NCBI RefSeq assembly: GCF_005843885.1
Contig: NZ_CP040443.1
Coordinates: 2,604,001-2,668,000 of the forward strand
Reading direction: 5' to 3'
Length of the DNA stretch: 64,000 bases
From: Escherichia sp. E4742
GTDB lineage: Bacteria > Pseudomonadota > Gammaproteobacteria > Enterobacterales > Enterobacteriaceae
Shown: one piece after another, positions 61,056 to 64,000 of the stretch
Numbering within the stretch: position 1 is the first letter of the stretch
How the letters are laid out: every line of letters starts with the position of its first letter
Program-made: the position numbers and the translations under genes
Notes under the pieces: generated by a model
Seen by the model: the letters and a program-made list of their open reading frames with translations, nothing else
Databases searched by the model: none
What the model was told of the DNA's origin: nothing

Positions 61056-61988
61056 GTGAGTGAAAAAAATCATACCACCCCCACGCCACACGATGCGGCG
61101 TTCAGGGCGATGATGGAAACCCCTTCGGTTGCAAGGGATTTTCTGGAGGCTGCGTTGCCGCCGGCACAGTTACAGCGGTGCGATATGAACACCCTGAAGC
61201 TGGAGCCGGCCACGTTTGTGGATCCGGATTTGCGTCAGTATGCCAGTGACGTTCTGTGGAGCATGAAAACCACCGACGGGCGTGATGGTTACATCTACGC
61301 GCTGACGGAACATCAGAGCTCTGCGGATCGTTTTATGGCCCTGCGCATGATGCATTATGTGCTGGCGATAATGTATCGTCACCTGAAAACGCATAAGCAG
61401 GCCCCCATTGTGATCCCGGTGCTTTTTTATCACGGTGAACCCAGTCCGTATCCGTACAGCCTGAACTGGCTGGACTGTCTGGACGATCCGGCGCTTGGTC
61501 GTGAGCTTTACGGCGAAGGAAAGCCGCCCCGCGTTATTGATGTGGGTCTTCTTGATGATGAGGGTATCCGCTGCTATCAGCAGATGGCCGCCCTGATGCT
61601 TCTGATGAAGGTCCGTCAGCGGAAGGGCGATCTGATGGCGCAGCTTGACTTTCTGTCACAGTTGCTTCAGATACAGGGAACACACGATCAGGTGGTGGTT
61701 CTGTTAAACTATATGGTGAAGGCGTGCGATTCGGCTTCACCGGAATTTATACGGGCGATGGCAGAACATCTGCCCCGGTATGAGGATGAGATTATGACTA
61801 TCGCTGAACGACTTGAACTGGCGGGTATCGAGAAAGGTATCGAGAAAGGTATCGAGAAAGGCCGTCAGGAAGAGAGAAAAAAGACGCTTGAGGCAGCCCG
61901 TCGGATGCAGAAGATGGGGATGTCGCCTGAGAGTATTCAGGAGATCCTGCAGCTTTCTGATGACGAGCTGCAGAAAGCGCTCGGTTAA
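61056..61988 (+). CDS. Rpn-family recombination-promoting nuclease
   Basis: A 310-aa PD-(D/E)XK nuclease-like protein of the Rpn/YhgA family, annotated in E. coli as DNA endonucleases promoting RecA-independent recombination. It starts with GTG behind AAGGAGG. The conserved N-terminal HDAAFRAMM is followed by the nuclease core (DVLWSMKT, ALTEHQSS, about residues 60-90). The C-terminal tail contains a tripled GIEK motif (12-bp tandem repeats near 61834-61860) and helices. It is more likely domesticated than a transposase. Its role on the ICE is unknown. Confidence 0.87.
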   Translation: MSEKNHTTPTPHDAAFRAMMETPSVARDFLEAALPPAQLQRCDMNTLKLEPATFVDPDLRQYASDVLWSMKTTDGRDGYIYALTEHQSSADRFMALRMMHYVLAIMYRHLKTHKQAPIVIPVLFYHGEPSPYPYSLNWLDCLDDPALGRELYGEGKPPRVIDVGLLDDEGIRCYQQMAALMLLMKVRQRKGDLMAQLDFLSQLLQIQGTHDQVVVLLNYMVKACDSASPEFIRAMAEHLPRYEDEIMTIAERLELAGIEKGIEKGIEKGRQEERKKTLEAARRMQKMGMSPESIQEILQLSDDELQKALG

Positions 61989-62058
61989 TCCGTTTCCGTG
62001 TTATCACGGGGCGGAGTGTGGCTGATATGAGAGGCCACTTTCCGCATAATCAACATCA

Positions 62059-62086
62059 CGCCAGCTTTTACGCTGGCGTTTTTTTT
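62059..62086 (+). terminator. Rho-independent terminator after the Rpn gene
   Basis: CGCCAGC pairs with GCTGGCG around TTTTAC and is followed by eight T. It isolates the maintenance block from the transfer operon that starts at 62174. Confidence 0.85.
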
Positions 62087-62173
62087 GTTTACTGATAATG
62101 AGTTGTTCGTTGAGCCAGCCGGCGCTTCTTTGCACAGTGACCGCTGTTTTATCACTGCAGAGGAGTTATCCGG

Positions 62174-62776
62174 ATGAAGATGCAACCCGGGATCTTATTT
62201 TCCCTGGTTACCCTGGCCCTGCTGGCCGGGTGTAACAGTCCACAAAAACTTCAGCAACGTGCGCCGGCCATGCCGGTACCTTCCGTCAGCGTTTCCCGCA
62301 ATGTACAGCCGGTGTCACCGGATATTTATGCGCAGCCGGCACCGGAAGTGGTGCGTTACGACCGTTACCTGCTGGTCAGCACGGCACCGCAGGCAGCGCA
62401 GCGTGACCCGCTTTCCCAGGTGATTGATATCCGTATTCCGGCGTCGTTAAAGCCCACTGTGGCCGATGCCATGCGTTATGCCCTGAAACAGTCCGGTTAC
62501 ACGCTGTGTGCCACCGGGCCGGCCAATGGTGTGCTGTACCGCCAGCCCCTGCCCGCCGTGCAGTATCAGCAGGGACCGGTGCGACTGCGTACAGCCCTGC
62601 AGGTGATGGCGGGACCGGCCTGGCAACTGGAGGTGGATGACGTTCAGCGTGTGGTCTGCCACAGCCTGCGGGCGGGGTATCAGTTACCGGCAGGCCAGCT
62701 GGCACCGGTGCCGGCTTCTCCGGCAATCACGGCCCCGGTGGCGCAACCGGCTAGGGGAGGCTTCCTGAAAAAATGA
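62174..62776 (+). CDS. PilL N-terminal/TIGR03748-like ICE transfer lipoprotein
   Basis: A 200-aa lipoprotein at the start of the transfer operon. The lipobox LLAGC places the lipidated cysteine near residue 20. A Pro-rich stretch (about 30-55) and a domain typical of PFGI-1-class PilL N termini follow (about 75-165, with SQVIDIRIPASLKPTVADAMRYALKQSGY). Probably a periplasmic, outer-membrane-anchored pilus or mating protein. Spacing to the next gene is a 4-nt overlap. An AGGAG site precedes the ATG. Confidence 0.83.
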   Translation: MKMQPGILFSLVTLALLAGCNSPQKLQQRAPAMPVPSVSVSRNVQPVSPDIYAQPAPEVVRYDRYLLVSTAPQAAQRDPLSQVIDIRIPASLKPTVADAMRYALKQSGYTLCATGPANGVLYRQPLPAVQYQQGPVRLRTALQVMAGPAWQLEVDDVQRVVCHSLRAGYQLPAGQLAPVPASPAITAPVAQPARGGFLKK

Positions 62777-63546
62777 GCGAACAACAGGAGATGATGACAC
62801 CCGTCCCTGCAGATAAACCCACAACGCGCCGGCGTTCACTTCTGCGGGGCGTGGCAGTCGGTTCCCTGACTTTGCTGGTTATGGTGACGGGCGTGGCTCT
62901 GTATCTGACGGGACGCGGCATGCTGGCGATGGATACCCGTCTGGCAACCCTGGAACAACAGCAGGGGGAGCGTCTGACACCGGCGTCGCTGGCCCCGTTG
63001 CAGTCACGCCTGAGTGAACTGGAGACGAAGCTGCAGGCGGAGAGTGCGCGTCTGGCGCAGCTGGCCCGGCAGCCCGTTCTGACCGAGGTTCAGCAGACGC
63101 TGCTTAAGGAAGTGCCGGCGTCCCTTGAGCAGATTCAGGCAGCACAGAAAGCCCTTTCCCTGCGGCTGGACACACTGGCGGCACTGGCAGAGAAGCCACA
63201 GCCCCGGGCTGTTCAGTCCGAATCCCCCTCTGCTTCCGGCACCGGGAAAAAGGACGTGTCCGGAACGAAAGACCCCTCTCCGGTGGTACAGAAAATCGCC
63301 CGCCCTCTGACTGCACGTTCAGGTACGTCGCACACTTTCCGTCAGGCACCGTTTGTGCTGACCGGCACCGAGCGCCGGGGGGCGCAGTCATATGCGGCGG
63401 TGGCACCCCGGGGATATACCCGTCTGTCGCAGGTGGCACTGCTCGGGGAAGGTGAGAGTGTGGCCGGCTGGACACTGATTCATGCCGGTCACGAACAGGC
63501 GACGTTCCGGGTGAACGGACGTCAGGTACAGGTCAGGGTGGAGTGA
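62773..63546 (+). CDS. Membrane-anchored ICE transfer protein, family not recognised
   Basis: A 257-aa protein with one membrane helix (about residues 26-50), a periplasmic coiled coil (about 60-135), an Ala/Ser/Pro-rich linker and a C-terminal small beta domain (about 195-257, ending in FRVNGRQVQVRVE). The topology recalls pilus- or secretion-type clamp proteins of PFL-type ICEs. It is coupled to both neighbours (4-nt overlap and direct abutment). Confidence 0.72.
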   Translation: MSEQQEMMTPVPADKPTTRRRSLLRGVAVGSLTLLVMVTGVALYLTGRGMLAMDTRLATLEQQQGERLTPASLAPLQSRLSELETKLQAESARLAQLARQPVLTEVQQTLLKEVPASLEQIQAAQKALSLRLDTLAALAEKPQPRAVQSESPSASGTGKKDVSGTKDPSPVVQKIARPLTARSGTSHTFRQAPFVLTGTERRGAQSYAAVAPRGYTRLSQVALLGEGESVAGWTLIHAGHEQATFRVNGRQVQVRVE

Positions 63547-64000
63547 ATGAAGATGAGACTGAAATCCCTGTTACTGGTGATACTGATACCTGTACTGGTA
63601 CAGGCCGCAGACCAGAACACGACCGTGACGGACGTGTCCCGTACGGATACGTCACAACATACGCAGAGCACCACGCAGTCGCTGCAACAGCAGGCTGGCC
63701 GGTGGGGGCTGAGTGAGGAGGACTGGGGGCGTTATCAGGCACTGATGGCGGGCCCCCGCGGGATACACTCACCGGGTCTTGACCCGCTGACAGCACTGGG
63801 TATTGAGGCCCGGACACCGGCTGAGCGCCGGGCGTATGCCGAAAAGTGGGTGAAGGAAGAGTATGCCCGTACAGAGAAGGAGCTGGCTTTTCAGCGGGAG
63901 GTTGATGCGGCATGGCAGCGTCTTTATCCCGGAAAGCTGCCGGTCAGCATGGGCAATACCGGTGTTCTGGCCGGGGACACCGGAGGCAGACTGGCGCTGT
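63547..64000 (+). CDS. ICE transfer protein, TIGR03759 (PFL_4693) family (cut by window end)
   Basis: The first 151 codons of an exported protein. The signal peptide ends near residue 20 (VQA). A Gln/Thr-rich stretch follows, then the characteristic WGLSEEDWGRYQALMAGPRG and a conserved helical region (ALGIEARTPAERRAYAEKW). It is an early gene of PFL-type transfer operons, upstream of the ATPase half seen at the window start. The 3' end lies beyond the window. Confidence 0.87.
   Translation, partial: MKMRLKSLLLVILIPVLVQAADQNTTVTDVSRTDTSQHTQSTTQSLQQQAGRWGLSEEDWGRYQALMAGPRGIHSPGLDPLTALGIEARTPAERRAYAEKWVKEEYARTEKELAFQREVDAAWQRLYPGKLPVSMGNTGVLAGDTGGRLAL

Noticed and set aside
61056..61988. Transposase of an insertion sequence
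   Set aside because: The Rpn family is often labelled putative transposase, but no terminal inverted repeats or target duplications flank the gene.

Overview
The window is the backbone and cargo of an integrative and conjugative element (ICE) of the SPI-7/PFGI-1 (PFL_4669-PFL_4711) family from an enterobacterium such as Salmonella, Escherichia or Citrobacter. The basis is protein family content: a PFL-type mating apparatus, ParA/DnaB/ParB/TopB/SSB/DUF3577 maintenance genes and a 49-nt tRNA-Phe attachment core. The host species cannot be fixed from the sequence.

Layout. (1) 1-11.4 kb: the distal half of the type IV secretion operon, interrupted by one reverse-strand gene at 6.1 kb. (2) 11.4-17.2 kb: a reverse-strand pair (one with a cold-shock domain), about 0.9 kb of structured non-coding DNA, an orphan tyrosine recombinase and small genes ending in an ArdC-like antirestriction protein. 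Most transcripts in this last stretch start with a recurrent nested hairpin. (3) 17.2-42.5 kb: cargo. It holds a K88/Pef-like fimbrial operon with its PapB-type regulator, an EAL protein, an Ais-like phosphatase, anaerobic sulfite reductase asrABC, an AIDA-type autotransporter with its O-heptosyltransferase, an AraC/GyrI regulator, a second PapB-type regulator, ibrB-ibrA and a membrane protein with a degenerate GGDEF domain. (4) 42.5-45.2 kb: a TraI/MobH-like protein lacking its metal-binding motifs, the tyrosine integrase and the att core. (5) 45.2-64 kb: parA, dnaB, parB, DUF2786, DUF2857, a STY4528-like replication gene, a 36-nt hairpin array, a MipA-like porin gene, PFL_4669, topB, DUF3577, ssb, an Rpn nuclease and the first genes of the secretion operon (PilL/TIGR03748 and TIGR03759), where the window stops.

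The att core has element DNA on both sides, and the gene order leaving the right edge resumes at the left edge. The sequence therefore represents a circular ICE opened inside the transfer operon, or a tandem array.

The most unusual content is non-coding. Tandem H-type pseudoknot units occur in two multi-unit modules and one single copy, and both stems covary. A second covarying hairpin precedes at least five genes and one gene remnant. A six-unit 36-nt repeat array also keeps its hairpins through compensatory changes.
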